A DNA stretch of 62,707 nt from Streptomyces lateritius (GCF_014649715.1 NZ_BMTO01000013.1:184873-247579), one strand, 5' to 3'; shown: positions 52,828 to 61,518, counted from the stretch's first letter. Notes: generated by a model not told the origin, from the sequence alone. A program made the numbers and translations.

Positions 52828-54468
52828 ATGGACGCTGTCACCCAGGTCCCCGCTCCGGTCAACGAGCCGGTGCACAGCTACGCCCCCGGTTCCGCCGAGC
52901 GTCTCCGTCTGGAGGCCAAGCTCAAGGAGCTGGCCGAGAACCCGCGCGAGCTGCCGATGACCATCGGCGGCGTCAAGCGCATGGGCGGTGGCGAGCGCTT
53001 CGACGTCGTCCAGCCGCACAACCACAAGGCCGTCCTCGGTACCTTCGCCGCGGCCACCGAGGCGGACGCCCAGGACGCCATCGACGCGGCCCTGGCCGCC
53101 GCCCCGGCCTGGCGCGCGATGTCCTTCGACGACCGCGCCGCGATCATCCTGCGCGCCGCCGAGCTGCTGGCCGGCCCGTGGCGCGAGACGCTGGCCGCCT
53201 CCACCATGCTCGGCCAGTCCAAGACCGCCCAGCAGGCCGAGATCGACACCCCCTGCGAGCTCGTCGACTTCTGGCGCTTCAACGTGGCGTACGCCCGCCA
53301 GATCCTGGCCGAGCAGCCGCCGGCGAACTCCCCGGGCGTGTGGAACCGTCTGGACCACCGCCCGCTGGAGGGCTTCGTCTACGCGATCACGCCGTTCAAC
53401 TTCACGGCCATCGCGGGCAACCTGCCCACCGCCCCCGCCCTCATGGGCAACGTGGTGGTCTGGAAGCCGTCCCCGACGCAGACCCACTCCGCCGTGCTCC
53501 TCATGGAGCTCCTGGAGGAGGCCGGCCTGCCGAAGGGTGTCATCAACCTGGTGACGGGCGACGGCATCGCCGTCTCCGAGGTGGCCCTGAACCACCGCGA
53601 CCTGGCCGGCATCCACTTCACGGGTTCGACCAAGACCTTCCAGCACCTGTGGAAGACGGTCGGCAACAACATCGAGAAGTACCGCTCGTACCCGCGGATC
53701 GTCGGTGAGACCGGCGGCAAGGACTTCGTCGTCGCGCACCCGAGCGCCGACCGCGCGGTCCTGAAGACCGCGCTGACCCGCGGCTCCTTCGAGTTCCAGG
53801 GCCAGAAGTGCTCCGCGTCCTCGCGCGCGTACATCCCGGCCTCGATCTGGAACTCCGGCTTCAAGGAGGAGTTCGCGGCCGAGGTCGACGGCATCAGGAT
53901 GGGTGACGTCACCGACCTGTCGAACTTCATCGGTGCCGTGATCGACGAGCGCGCGTTCGCCAAGAACAAGGCCGCGATCGACCGCGCGAAGGCCGACCCG
54001 ACCTGCACGGTCGTCGCGGGCGGCACCTACGACGACTCCGAGGGCTACTTCGTCCGCCCGACCGTCATCGAGTGCTCGGACCCGGAGAACGAGGTCTTCA
54101 CGACCGAGTACTTCGGCCCGATCCTCGCGGTCCACGTCTACGACGACAGCTCCGCCGAGAAGTACGACGAGATGCTGACCCAGATGGAGTCGGTCTCGGA
54201 CTACGCCCTGACGGGCTCGGTCATCTCGGGCGACCGCGCGGCCGCCGCGTACACGATGGAGAAGCTCCGCTTCGCCGCGGGCAACTTCTACATCAACGAC
54301 AAGTCGACCGGCGCCGTCGTCGGCCAGCAGCCCTTCGGTGGCGGCCGCGCGTCCGGCACCAACGACAAGGCCGGCGCCCCGCAGAACCTGATGCGCTGGA
54401 CGCTGACCCGCGCGATCAAGGAGACCCTGGTCCCGCCGACCGACTACGGCTACCCCCACATGGGCTGA
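52828..54468 (+). CDS. pruA: L-glutamate gamma-semialdehyde (P5C) dehydrogenase
   Basis: This 546-residue aldehyde dehydrogenase converts P5C/glutamate semialdehyde to glutamate with NAD. The catalytic Cys is in FQGQKCSASSRAY and the general-base Glu in GETGGKDF; ITPFNFTAIAGNLPTAPALM is typical of the group. Its ribosome site is AAGGAG in the 30-base gap after proline dehydrogenase. A strong terminator hairpin lies 33 bases past the stop. Confidence 0.95.
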   Translation: MDAVTQVPAPVNEPVHSYAPGSAERLRLEAKLKELAENPRELPMTIGGVKRMGGGERFDVVQPHNHKAVLGTFAAATEADAQDAIDAALAAAPAWRAMSFDDRAAIILRAAELLAGPWRETLAASTMLGQSKTAQQAEIDTPCELVDFWRFNVAYARQILAEQPPANSPGVWNRLDHRPLEGFVYAITPFNFTAIAGNLPTAPALMGNVVVWKPSPTQTHSAVLLMELLEEAGLPKGVINLVTGDGIAVSEVALNHRDLAGIHFTGSTKTFQHLWKTVGNNIEKYRSYPRIVGETGGKDFVVAHPSADRAVLKTALTRGSFEFQGQKCSASSRAYIPASIWNSGFKEEFAAEVDGIRMGDVTDLSNFIGAVIDERAFAKNKAAIDRAKADPTCTVVAGGTYDDSEGYFVRPTVIECSDPENEVFTTEYFGPILAVHVYDDSSAEKYDEMLTQMESVSDYALTGSVISGDRAAAAYTMEKLRFAAGNFYINDKSTGAVVGQQPFGGGRASGTNDKAGAPQNLMRWTLTRAIKETLVPPTDYGYPHMG

Positions 54469-54501
54469 CGCCCCCGGGCCTCCTGAGGCCCACCCCCTGA
54501 C

Positions 54502-54543
54502 ACCGCCCCCTTCCTCGGTCCCCCAACCGAGGACGGGGGCGGT
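54502..54543 (+). terminator. Terminator of the proline catabolic operon
   Basis: A long hairpin has arms ACCGCCCCC and GGGGGCGGT, with an inner stem CCTCGGT/ACCGAGG, followed by TTCTC. The remaining gap up to 54760 holds nothing recognisable. Confidence 0.85.
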
Positions 54544-54760
54544 TCTCATGCGCCGGCCTGAAGGGGCGTCGGCATGCGGACGCGTTCCAGACCTCGGGGT
54601 CCCGGCAACACCGAAAGGGAGCGAAGGGCTCTCACGAACCCGCCTGCGGTGAGACGCAGTTGTCAGGCTGTACGCCGGCTCTGTGGTGTGCCGGAGCCTT
54701 CGAGCCCACCGGGCGGCTCAGGGCAGGCGCCGGGCCACGGGAGGATGGCAGACTGGTTCC

Positions 54761-55303
54761 GTGGCCGACTCCCTGCACATCGCTCCCACCCATGAACTCG
54801 GACCCCAACGACTGCGCGCCGTAAGGGAGATGCTCGACGCCGTTTTCGGCGGCGAGTTCTCCGACGAGGACTGGGACCACGCCCTCGGTGGCATCCACGC
54901 CTGGATCGAGGACGAGCGGGGCATCGCGGCCCACGGCAGCGTCATCATGCGGCGCGCCCTCCACCGGGGCCGTTCGTACCGCGTGGGGTACGTCGAAGGC
55001 GTCGGCGTCCGGGCGGACCGGCGGCGGCAGGGGCTCGCGGGGCTGCTCATGGCCGAGCTGGAGCGGGTGATCGACGGGGCGTACGCCTTCGGGGCGCTGT
55101 CCGCGTCCGACGACGGAGCCGCGCTCTACGCGGCGCGGGGCTGGCACCTCTGGGAGGGGCCGATCGAGGTGCTCGGGCCCGAGGGGTCCGCCCGCCTCCC
55201 GGAGGAGGAGGGGTCGACCTTCCTGAAGGCGGCGGAGGGCCGGGTCCTGCCCGATCCCGCCGCCCCGCTCGCCTTCGACTGGCGTGACGGCGACGTGATG
55301 TGA
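54761..55303 (+). CDS. AAC(2')-I-like aminoglycoside acetyltransferase
   Basis: This 180-residue GNAT protein follows the AAC(2')-Ic pattern over its full length: REMLDAVFGGEFSDEDWDHA, LGGIHAWI, the acetyl-CoA loop VGVRADRRRQGLAGLLMAEL, GAYAFGALSASDDGAALYAA then RGW, and the final DWRDGDVM. The mycobacterial and Providencia enzymes acetylate the 2' amino group of aminoglycosides. Whether this one confers resistance or has a native substrate is not known. GTG at 54761 has GGAGG only at 15 bases, so the start may be leaderless. Confidence 0.82.
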   Translation: MADSLHIAPTHELGPQRLRAVREMLDAVFGGEFSDEDWDHALGGIHAWIEDERGIAAHGSVIMRRALHRGRSYRVGYVEGVGVRADRRRQGLAGLLMAELERVIDGAYAFGALSASDDGAALYAARGWHLWEGPIEVLGPEGSARLPEEEGSTFLKAAEGRVLPDPAAPLAFDWRDGDVM

Positions 55304-55310
55304 CGAGCGG

Positions 55311-56051
55311 TCAGCCACCCTGCCGGGCGTGAGCCCGCTGCGTCTCCAGCTTCGCCGTGTACGTCGCCGAGATCGCCCAGCCCACCCCGAACAGCGCGAT
55401 GACGTAACCCGGCAGCCCGAGTTCCGTCAGCGCCACGCCCAGACATGTCAGCGCGGCCACCGCCCAGACGGCCATCGCCACCTTCCCCCGGCGGCTCAGG
55501 AACAGCCGGCCGCGGGATGCCCCGGCCTGTTCCGCCGGGCCCGTGCGGGCCGCCTTCGGGCGCTTGAAGTAGCCGTACACCATCCACTCGCCGCACAGTT
55601 CCCAGCCCTCGGGCTCCAGCTCGCCCAGGACCATCTCGCGGCGCCGACCGCCGATCACCTCGCGCCGGTACTCCCAGCGCAGCGCCACCCCGGGCGCCCG
55701 GCGGCACACGAACCGGCCGAGGGCGTCCAGCGACTCCACCTCCCAGCCCCGGTCGCCGTGGACCGCCAGCATCCGCCGGTCGTTGAAGAGGTCCGCCGTC
55801 CAGGTCCAGCTCTCCGCCGTCCCGTCCGGCTCGCCGGGCAGCGGGGCGAGCCCTCCGAGCCGCGCCGCGAACGCGGCGGCCGGGCCGAACTCCGCCTCCG
55901 GGCCCGTCCCCGTCGCCGCGAGATGGCCTCGCAGATCGGCCACGGTGCAGTCGATCTGCTCCCGCGGCACACCGGCGCTCCGCAGCGCGGCGGCGAGCTC
56001 GTCGAAGTAGGCGCCCCCGTGGGCGGGCTCGTGGGCGGTGTCCGTGGTCAT
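55311..56051 (-). CDS. Hypothetical membrane protein with HAAS-like N-terminus
   Basis: I do not recognise the whole 246-residue protein. The N-terminus (YFDELAAALRSAGVPREQID to DLRGHLAATG) resembles the helical HAAS/DUF1700 domain of membrane signalling proteins. The middle is a soluble Trp-rich region (WEYRREVIGGRRREMVLGEL) and the end has two hydrophobic segments (VAMAVWAVAALTCLGVALTE and LPGYVIALFGVGWAISA). No PadR regulator, the usual partner, is adjacent. Convergent with the acetyltransferase, seven bases apart. Confidence 0.65.
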   Translation of the reverse strand: MTTDTAHEPAHGGAYFDELAAALRSAGVPREQIDCTVADLRGHLAATGTGPEAEFGPAAAFAARLGGLAPLPGEPDGTAESWTWTADLFNDRRMLAVHGDRGWEVESLDALGRFVCRRAPGVALRWEYRREVIGGRRREMVLGELEPEGWELCGEWMVYGYFKRPKAARTGPAEQAGASRGRLFLSRRGKVAMAVWAVAALTCLGVALTELGLPGYVIALFGVGWAISATYTAKLETQRAHARQGG

Positions 56052-56144
56052 CGTGTCGTTCCCCCTGGGCTGAGCATGGTCCGTACGGCGCGGCGGCGGG
56101 CCGGTCAGGCCCCCTCCCCGTTCCTCGCGCCGCTCCAGGCTAGA

Positions 56145-57155
56145 TCAGCCGCCCGGCCGGGACACCAGCATCTTTCCCGTGTTCTCGCCGCGCAGCATCC
56201 CGAGGAACGCCGCCACGATGTGTTCGAAGCCCTCCACCACCGTCACGTCCAGCGGCAGCCGCCCGCTCCGCAGGTGCGGCACCGCGAAGTCGTACAACTC
56301 CTGCTGCGCGTCTCCGTGGTCGCTCACCAGGAACCCTTCGAGCCGGATGCTCTTGCCGACCAGGTCGAAGAGGTTACGCGGGGCGGCCGGGGGAGCGGAG
56401 AGCGCGTGGTACTGCGCTACGGCACCGACCCAGGCGATCCGGCCGTGCTCCCGCAGGGCGGCGATCGACGCCTCCAGATGGTCGCCGCCCACCCCGTCGA
56501 GCACGGCGTCGAGCCCGTCCGGGGCCGCCTCGGCGAGCAGTTCGGTGACCGGCCCGTCGTGGTAGTCGAAGGCCGCGTCGAAACCGACCCGCTCGGTCAG
56601 ATGGGCGACCTTCCGCGCCGAGCCCGCGCTGCCGACGAGCCGGCCCGCGCCCAGCAGCCGCGCGAAGCGTCCGGCTGCCGTCCCCACGCCGCCGGCAGCG
56701 GCGGAGACGAACAGGTCCTCGCCCGGCTGGAGCCGCGCGATCCGCGTCAGACCGACGTACGCCGAAAGGCCCGTCCCGCCCAGCACGCTCAGGTGCGCGG
56801 CCAGGGGGACGCCGTCGAAGCCGGGGACCGGGCGCACCTCGTCGGGCCGGACGAGGGAATGGGTGCGCCAGCCTCTGCGGTGCTGCACCAGATCGCCGGG
56901 GGAGAGCCCCGGGGCGCGGGACTCCACGACCCGCCCGAGGGTGCGGCCCTCCATGGGCGCGTTCAGCGTCCACAGGGAGTCGTCGTCCATCGCCTCGCGG
57001 TGGTACGGATCGACCGACCAGAGGAGGTTCTCGACGAGCGCGGTGCCGGGGGCCGGGTCGGGGACGGGTGCCTCGACGAAGGCGAAGTGCGCGAGTGTGG
57101 GGAAGCCCACGGGGCGGGCGGTCTGCTGGACGGTGATCATGGTGTCGTTCGTCAT
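56145..57155 (-). CDS. MDR-family NADP-dependent oxidoreductase (curA/leukotriene B4 dehydrogenase-like)
   Basis: This 336-residue reductase lacks the zinc-binding residues of classical alcohol dehydrogenases and has the Rossmann motif SAAAGGVGTAAGRFARLLGA, plus SVDPYHREAM typical of the MDR double-bond reductase group, which reduces alpha,beta-unsaturated carbonyls. The ATG at 57155 lies eight bases after TACGGT, suggesting a leaderless message. It is divergent from a LysR-type gene with 102 bases between, so it is probably that regulator's target. Confidence 0.88.
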   Translation of the reverse strand: MTNDTMITVQQTARPVGFPTLAHFAFVEAPVPDPAPGTALVENLLWSVDPYHREAMDDDSLWTLNAPMEGRTLGRVVESRAPGLSPGDLVQHRRGWRTHSLVRPDEVRPVPGFDGVPLAAHLSVLGGTGLSAYVGLTRIARLQPGEDLFVSAAAGGVGTAAGRFARLLGAGRLVGSAGSARKVAHLTERVGFDAAFDYHDGPVTELLAEAAPDGLDAVLDGVGGDHLEASIAALREHGRIAWVGAVAQYHALSAPPAAPRNLFDLVGKSIRLEGFLVSDHGDAQQELYDFAVPHLRSGRLPLDVTVVEGFEHIVAAFLGMLRGENTGKMLVSRPGG

Positions 57156-57221
57156 GCCGGAGACCGTAGGAAGGAATCCCGCGGGCGGGCAGGGGGCTGC
57201 GTCGACGGACCACCCCGATCC

Positions 57222-57236
57222 ATGAATCCTCCTCAT
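57222..57236. promoter_or_regulatory. Candidate LysR-type operator (T-N11-A)
   Basis: The 15-mer ATGAATCCTCCTCAT has an ATGA/TCAT inverted repeat around seven bases and fits the T-N11-A LysR pattern. It lies 21 bases before the LysR start in the divergent region. Confidence 0.45.
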
Positions 57237-57257
57237 ACACCCAGGTGGGCGCCGCAC

Positions 57258-58136
57258 ATGACCGACCTCGCGCCGCACGAACTGCGCATTCTCGTCGCCG
57301 TCGGGAAGGAGCGGGGCTTCTCCGCCGCCGCCGGCGCGCTCGGCATGACCCAGTCCGCCGTCTCCCACTCGGTGCGCGCCAGCGAGCGCAAGCTCGGCGC
57401 CGTCCTCTTCGACCGCGGCCGCGCGGGCGCCACCCCCACCGCCGCCGGCGAACGCGCCCTCGCCCACGCCCGGCGGGTGCTGCGGCTCCTGGAGGTGATG
57501 GGCGCCGAGGTGCGTGGGGTGGCCGACGGGACCGGCGGCACCCTCGCCGGGCCGCTGCGGATCGCCGCCTTCCGCAGCGCCGCCCTGCATCTGCTGCCCG
57601 GAGTCCTGGAGCGCCTGGCCGCCCGGCACCCGGAGATCCTGCCGGAGGTGCGGATCGTACGGGAGGTGGGGCGCGGCACCGCCGGTGAGGTCATGGACGG
57701 GCGGGCGGACCTCGGCATCGCGACGATCGGGACGACCTCTCCCGTACCGCCGCAGCTGGTCGGGGGAGTGCTCGTCGAGGAGGGGTACGCCCTCGTCCAC
57801 CCGGCCGGGCACTCCTCGCCGCGCTCGCTCCCGCTCGTCGACTGGACGGAGAACTGCACCTCCTACACCCGCGCGTGGTGGGCGGAGCAGGACTGGCTGC
57901 CGTCGGCGACCGTCGAGGCCGAGGACGACGGAGCGGTGCTCTCGATGGTGAGCAGTGGTTTCGGCATGGCCGTGATGCCGGAACTCTCCCTGATCGGAGC
58001 ACCGCCCTCGGTCCAGATCACCGATCTCGGTCCGGAGCGCCCGACGCGCTCCGTCGGCTACGTCACCACCCCTGAGCTGGCTCGATCCCTCGCCGTACGG
58101 GCTCTGATCCGGGAGCTGCGCGCCGCGGTCCGATGA
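57258..58136 (+). CDS. LysR-family regulator
   Basis: This 292-residue regulator has an N-terminal winged helix (ELRILVAVGKERGFSAAAGA to TQSAVSHSVRASERKLG, about residues 6-65) and a periplasmic-binding-like effector domain (LRIAAFRSAALHLLPGVLER onward). Effector is unknown; control of the divergent MDR reductase is the natural inference. The ATG at 57258 has GGTGGG upstream but no strong site. Confidence 0.9.
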   Translation: MTDLAPHELRILVAVGKERGFSAAAGALGMTQSAVSHSVRASERKLGAVLFDRGRAGATPTAAGERALAHARRVLRLLEVMGAEVRGVADGTGGTLAGPLRIAAFRSAALHLLPGVLERLAARHPEILPEVRIVREVGRGTAGEVMDGRADLGIATIGTTSPVPPQLVGGVLVEEGYALVHPAGHSSPRSLPLVDWTENCTSYTRAWWAEQDWLPSATVEAEDDGAVLSMVSSGFGMAVMPELSLIGAPPSVQITDLGPERPTRSVGYVTTPELARSLAVRALIRELRAAVR

Positions 58137-58308
58137 TCGCCGTCTCAGATAGTAGGAAGTCCGAGTAATTGTGGAGACAGATGCGGCCGCCTGTCCTAGC
58201 TTTGTAGGAGCCGAACGTCTCGCTTCATCAGCGAATGGCGGTCGTGAGCGCGGTGCCCCTGTGCAGGCAACCCCTGCGGGCCCGCTCCCCGCCCCTTCCG
58301 GCGCCTTC

Positions 58309-58349
58309 GATCATCACTGATCTCCGATCCCCGGATCACCACTGATCTC
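58309..58349. repeat. Two 16-base direct repeats before the small gene
   Basis: GATCATCACTGATCTC (58309-58324) and GATCACCACTGATCTC (58334-58349) differ at one base and are 25 bases apart, ending just before the ribosome site of the 44-residue gene. This could be a regulator binding region or a local duplication. Confidence 0.7.
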
Positions 58350-58365
58350 AAGGAGTCGATCCCCC

Positions 58366-58500
58366 ATGGCCGCAGAGACCGCCGTCCGTCGTGTCCGCCA
58401 CTCCGTCACCCGCCCCGGCGACGACGCCCGCAAGAACGCCGCCGCCGCCCTCCAGCGGGCCCTCGACCGCCGTGACAACGGCGGATCGACCGGTCACTGA
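58366..58500 (+). CDS. 44-residue basic protein
   Basis: A short gene encodes a basic Ala/Arg-rich peptide that starts MAAETAVRRVRHSVTRPGDD and is mostly helical in character (KNAAAALQRALDRRD). An AAGGAG site sits ten bases before the ATG, and the region upstream (58137-58365) has an AT-richer promoter-like start (AGATAGTAGGAAGTCC near 58146). It ends three bases before the convergent phosphatase gene. No function is known; confidence rests on the ribosome site and codon bias. Confidence 0.6.
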   Translation: MAAETAVRRVRHSVTRPGDDARKNAAAALQRALDRRDNGGSTGH

Positions 58501-58503
58501 CCT

Positions 58504-60081
58504 TCACGGCGCCGAGCGCCGCACCTCGAAGTGGTCGATGCGCTCGCCGGTCTCGGCGAGCGCGGAGACCTTGAGCACCGGTGCCGCACCGGCCACCGCC
58601 TCGACCGCGAGGAACGAGAAGCCGGTGTAGCGCACCCGGGACCACTCCACGGTGTCCGGGTCCGGCAGCCGGAGCTTGGTCCAGTGGTACGTCACGATGT
58701 GCTCGTGGTGGTGGACGTGCCCCTCGTAGCTGTCCTGGACGCCGAGCCCGAAGCCGTACAGCTCCTTGCCCGCGCCGCCGGCCGTGACGTACACGATTCC
58801 GTCGCGCGTCGGGTCGGTCGTTCCGCCGATCGGCACCGGGCGCCCCACCTCGCCGCCCTTGATCGCGTCCGTGCGTTCGTAGACGTGGTTGTGGCCGTTG
58901 ACCACCAGGTCCACCTGGTGCTTGGTGAAGAGCGGCAGCCACGCGTCGCGCACCCCTCCGTCGGAGGCGTGCGTGGACGTCGAGTAGGCGCAGTGGTGGA
59001 AGAAGACCACCAGGAAGTCGATCTCCGGCCGGGCGCGCAGGTCGCCGAGCCGCCGGTCGAGCCAGGCCGTCTGCCGCCCCTCCGTGTACCCCTTGTTCGC
59101 CGGGATCTCGTACGAGACGTCGTTGGCGTCGAGCGCGACGACACCGACGTTGCCGTAGGTGAAGGAGTACACGCCGGGCGCTCGGACCGGGTCGGGACCG
59201 TTGGCCGGCAGCGAGAAGCGGGCCGACTGGCCGCCGTAACCGTTCGGCGAGTACCACGCCTCCATGTCGTGGTTCCCGGTCGTCACCATCCACGGCACAC
59301 GCGCCGCCACGCTCTCCGTCTGTGCCAGGAACTGGTCCCAGACGCGGGCGTCGTAAATGTCCGACTCCTTGCCCTGGCCGGTGGAGTCCGCGTAGCAGAG
59401 GTCGCCGGCGTGGAGGTGGAAGGCCGGGTTCTGGCCGAGGATCAGCTGGTCGTTGGCGAGGGCGTGATAGCTGACGCCCTGGTCGCCGAAGGCGGTGAAG
59501 ACGAAGGTCTCGGGCACCGCCGGAGCCGTACGGAAGGAACCGAGTGTGGAGATCCGCTCCGGGGACGCCGGGTCGAAGCCCTGGTGCCCGACGCCGTAGT
59601 AGTACGTCGTCCCCGGTCGCAGCCCGTCGATCCCCGCGTGCAGGTAGTACTGGTCGACGGCCGGCAGCTTCCGGGAGAGCGAGGGAGTGTGCAGCGGGCG
59701 CACCTCCGCCTCGATCCGCGCCCCCAGTTCCCACGGCCTGAGCCCGATGCGCACGTACGGGCGGACCACGGCGAAGGGGACCTGCCAGGAGATCCGCATC
59801 TGGGTCGTGGGATCGGCGCCGAAGGCGAGGTGGCGGCCGAACGGGGCGACGAGCGAGCCGTCCACGGCGGCCGTGGCCGGGGCCGTGACCAGTGCGGGGG
59901 AAGCGGCCGCGGCCGGCGTCGCGGTGAGCAGTCCGGTCCCGGCCGCGGCGGCGGACGCGACCGACCCGGCGAGTATCCGACGGCGCGTCAACTTCGCGCG
60001 CAGGTACTCGTGTTGCTCCGGCATGGACATGCGACGCGCGAGGGCCTCGGGGATACCGAAGCGTGGGGTGTCCTCAGTCAT
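58504..60081 (-). CDS. Tat-exported purple acid phosphatase-type metallophosphoesterase
   Basis: This 525-residue exported enzyme has a twin-arginine signal (KLTRRRILAGSVASAAAAG), a fibronectin-like N-terminal domain (MRISWQVPF to GTTYYYGVG) and a metallophosphatase domain with all five blocks: FGDQG, GDLCYAD, GNHDMEAW, VVFFHHCAYS and NGHNHVYER. It would release phosphate outside the cell. The ATG at 60081 starts an ordinary leader of about 35 residues before the RR; a TTG three codons upstream is less likely. Confidence 0.9.
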   Translation of the reverse strand: MTEDTPRFGIPEALARRMSMPEQHEYLRAKLTRRRILAGSVASAAAAGTGLLTATPAAAASPALVTAPATAAVDGSLVAPFGRHLAFGADPTTQMRISWQVPFAVVRPYVRIGLRPWELGARIEAEVRPLHTPSLSRKLPAVDQYYLHAGIDGLRPGTTYYYGVGHQGFDPASPERISTLGSFRTAPAVPETFVFTAFGDQGVSYHALANDQLILGQNPAFHLHAGDLCYADSTGQGKESDIYDARVWDQFLAQTESVAARVPWMVTTGNHDMEAWYSPNGYGGQSARFSLPANGPDPVRAPGVYSFTYGNVGVVALDANDVSYEIPANKGYTEGRQTAWLDRRLGDLRARPEIDFLVVFFHHCAYSTSTHASDGGVRDAWLPLFTKHQVDLVVNGHNHVYERTDAIKGGEVGRPVPIGGTTDPTRDGIVYVTAGGAGKELYGFGLGVQDSYEGHVHHHEHIVTYHWTKLRLPDPDTVEWSRVRYTGFSFLAVEAVAGAAPVLKVSALAETGERIDHFEVRRSAP

Positions 60082-60233
60082 GGCGGGCAACTTGCCAGTA
60101 ACTTACGACTCCGCGCCAGACGTCGGATGAACGAAATCCAACGGATTCGTGCGCCCCGGCCCGGCGACCGGCAAGAGCGTCCGCATGGTGGACAGTGCGT
60201 GTCAACCGCTGGGACGAGGAGTAGGGTGCCGAC

Positions 60234-61274
60234 ATGTCTCACAGCATCAATCTCGCAGTCATTCCCGGCGACGGCATCGGCCAGGAGGTCGTGGCCCAGG
60301 GCCTGAAGGTCCTCGCCGCCGCCCTTCCGCAGGATGTGAAGCTGGAGACGAAGGAGTACGACTTCGGCGCCAAGCGCTACCACGCGACCGGTGAGACCCT
60401 CACCGACGCCGACGTCGAGGCCCTCAAGCAGCACGACGCCATCCTGCTCGGCGCGATCGGCGACCCCTCGGTCCCCTCCGGCGTGCTGGAGCGCGGCTTC
60501 CTGCTGAAGCTCCGCTTCCTCTTCGACCACCACGTGAACCTGCGTCCGTCGAAGCTGCTCCCCGGCGTGTCGACCCCGCTCAAGGGCCAGCCCGAGATCG
60601 ACTTCATCGTGGTCCGCGAGGGCACCGAAGGTCCGTACACCGGCAACGGCGGCTCCATCCGCACCGGCACCCCGCACGAGGTCGCCACCGAGGTCTCCGT
60701 CAACACGGCCTTCGGTGTCGAGCGTGTGGTCCGTGACGCCTTCGCCCGCGCCCAGGCCCGCCCGCGCAAGAAGCTGACGCTGGTCCACAAGAACAACGTC
60801 CTGGCGTACGCGGGCCACCTCTGGACCAACATCTTCAACAAGGTGGCCGAGGAGTTCCCCGAGGTCACCACGGACTACCTGCACGTGGACGCGGCGACGA
60901 TCTTCCTCGTCACGCAGCCCGAGCGGTTCGACGTGATCGTCACCGACAACCTCTTCGGCGACATCATCACCGACCTCGCCGCGGCCGTCTCCGGCGGCAT
61001 CGGCGTCGCCGCCTCGGGCAACATCAACCCGAGCGGCGAGTTCCCGTCCATGTTCGAGCCCGTCCACGGCTCCGCGCCCGACATCGCGGGCCAGGGCAAG
61101 GCCGATCCCACGGCCACCGTCCTCTCCGTCGCCCTCCTCCTGCGCCACCTCGGCTACGAGACCCAGGCCGGCCGCATCGAGCAGGCCGTCGCCGCCGACC
61201 TGACCGAGCGCGGCGACTCGGTCCGTACGACGGACGAGATCGGCGACGCGCTCGCGGTACGAGTAGCGAGCTGA
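60234..61274 (+). CDS. leuB: 3-isopropylmalate dehydrogenase
   Basis: This 346-residue enzyme oxidatively decarboxylates 3-isopropylmalate in leucine synthesis. It shows VIPGDGIGQEV, the substrate-binding REGTEGPYTG, VHKNNVLAYAGHLW, TDNLFGDIITD with metal-binding Asp residues, and FEPVHGSAPDIAG. Length and motifs are those of the actinobacterial form. The ATG lies 6 bases after TAGGGT, a -10-like hexamer, so it may be leaderless, although an AGGAG is 12 bases upstream. A terminator follows. Confidence 0.96.
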   Translation: MSHSINLAVIPGDGIGQEVVAQGLKVLAAALPQDVKLETKEYDFGAKRYHATGETLTDADVEALKQHDAILLGAIGDPSVPSGVLERGFLLKLRFLFDHHVNLRPSKLLPGVSTPLKGQPEIDFIVVREGTEGPYTGNGGSIRTGTPHEVATEVSVNTAFGVERVVRDAFARAQARPRKKLTLVHKNNVLAYAGHLWTNIFNKVAEEFPEVTTDYLHVDAATIFLVTQPERFDVIVTDNLFGDIITDLAAAVSGGIGVAASGNINPSGEFPSMFEPVHGSAPDIAGQGKADPTATVLSVALLLRHLGYETQAGRIEQAVAADLTERGDSVRTTDEIGDALAVRVAS

Positions 61275-61294
61275 CCCGCCGACTGACGCCACAC

Positions 61295-61330
61295 ACAGCC
61301 GCCGGGTCGCATTCCGCACCCGGCGGCTGT
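61295..61330 (+). terminator. Terminator after leuB
   Basis: A perfect 13-base-pair stem, ACAGCCGCCGGGT against ACCCGGCGGCTGT, has a 10-base loop and lies 20 bases after the leuB stop. It separates leuB from the ilvE leader. Confidence 0.85.
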
Positions 61331-61407
61331 ACCTATGCGGTCGCAGGGTGCCACCATCACATCCTGGACCGTATGCACACCGTTTCCGTGCACCGGTCCC
61401 CACGGGC

Positions 61408-61413
61408 GATAAT
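61408..61413 (+). promoter_or_regulatory. Possible ilvE -10 hexamer
   Basis: GATAAT is a good -10 match in an otherwise GC-rich region, about 105 bases before ilvE. No convincing -35 is seen. It would start transcription just ahead of the candidate leader peptide at 61432. Confidence 0.4.
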
Positions 61414-61431
61414 CGAACGTGGGGCCGCGGC

Positions 61432-61467
61432 ATGCGGGAAAGCTCGGACGTCCTAGCAGAGCACTGA
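61432..61467 (+). CDS. Candidate ilvE leader peptide
   Basis: ATG with GTGGGG eight bases upstream opens an 11-codon frame reading MRESSDVLAEH then TGA. It contains Val-Leu, with the leucine as the rare CTA codon. Unlike ilvB no clear terminator stem with U-tract follows, so this is a candidate only. Confidence 0.3.
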   Translation: MRESSDVLAEH

Positions 61468-61518
61468 TAGCGGCGTGAGCGCGGTCCGTCACACACAACC
61501 GGTGAAGGACAAGCACTC

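Noticed and set aside
58235..58345. Possible leader peptide before the 44-residue gene (frame from ATG at 58235)
   Set aside because: It has no ribosome site, no run of regulatory codons and no following terminator stem.
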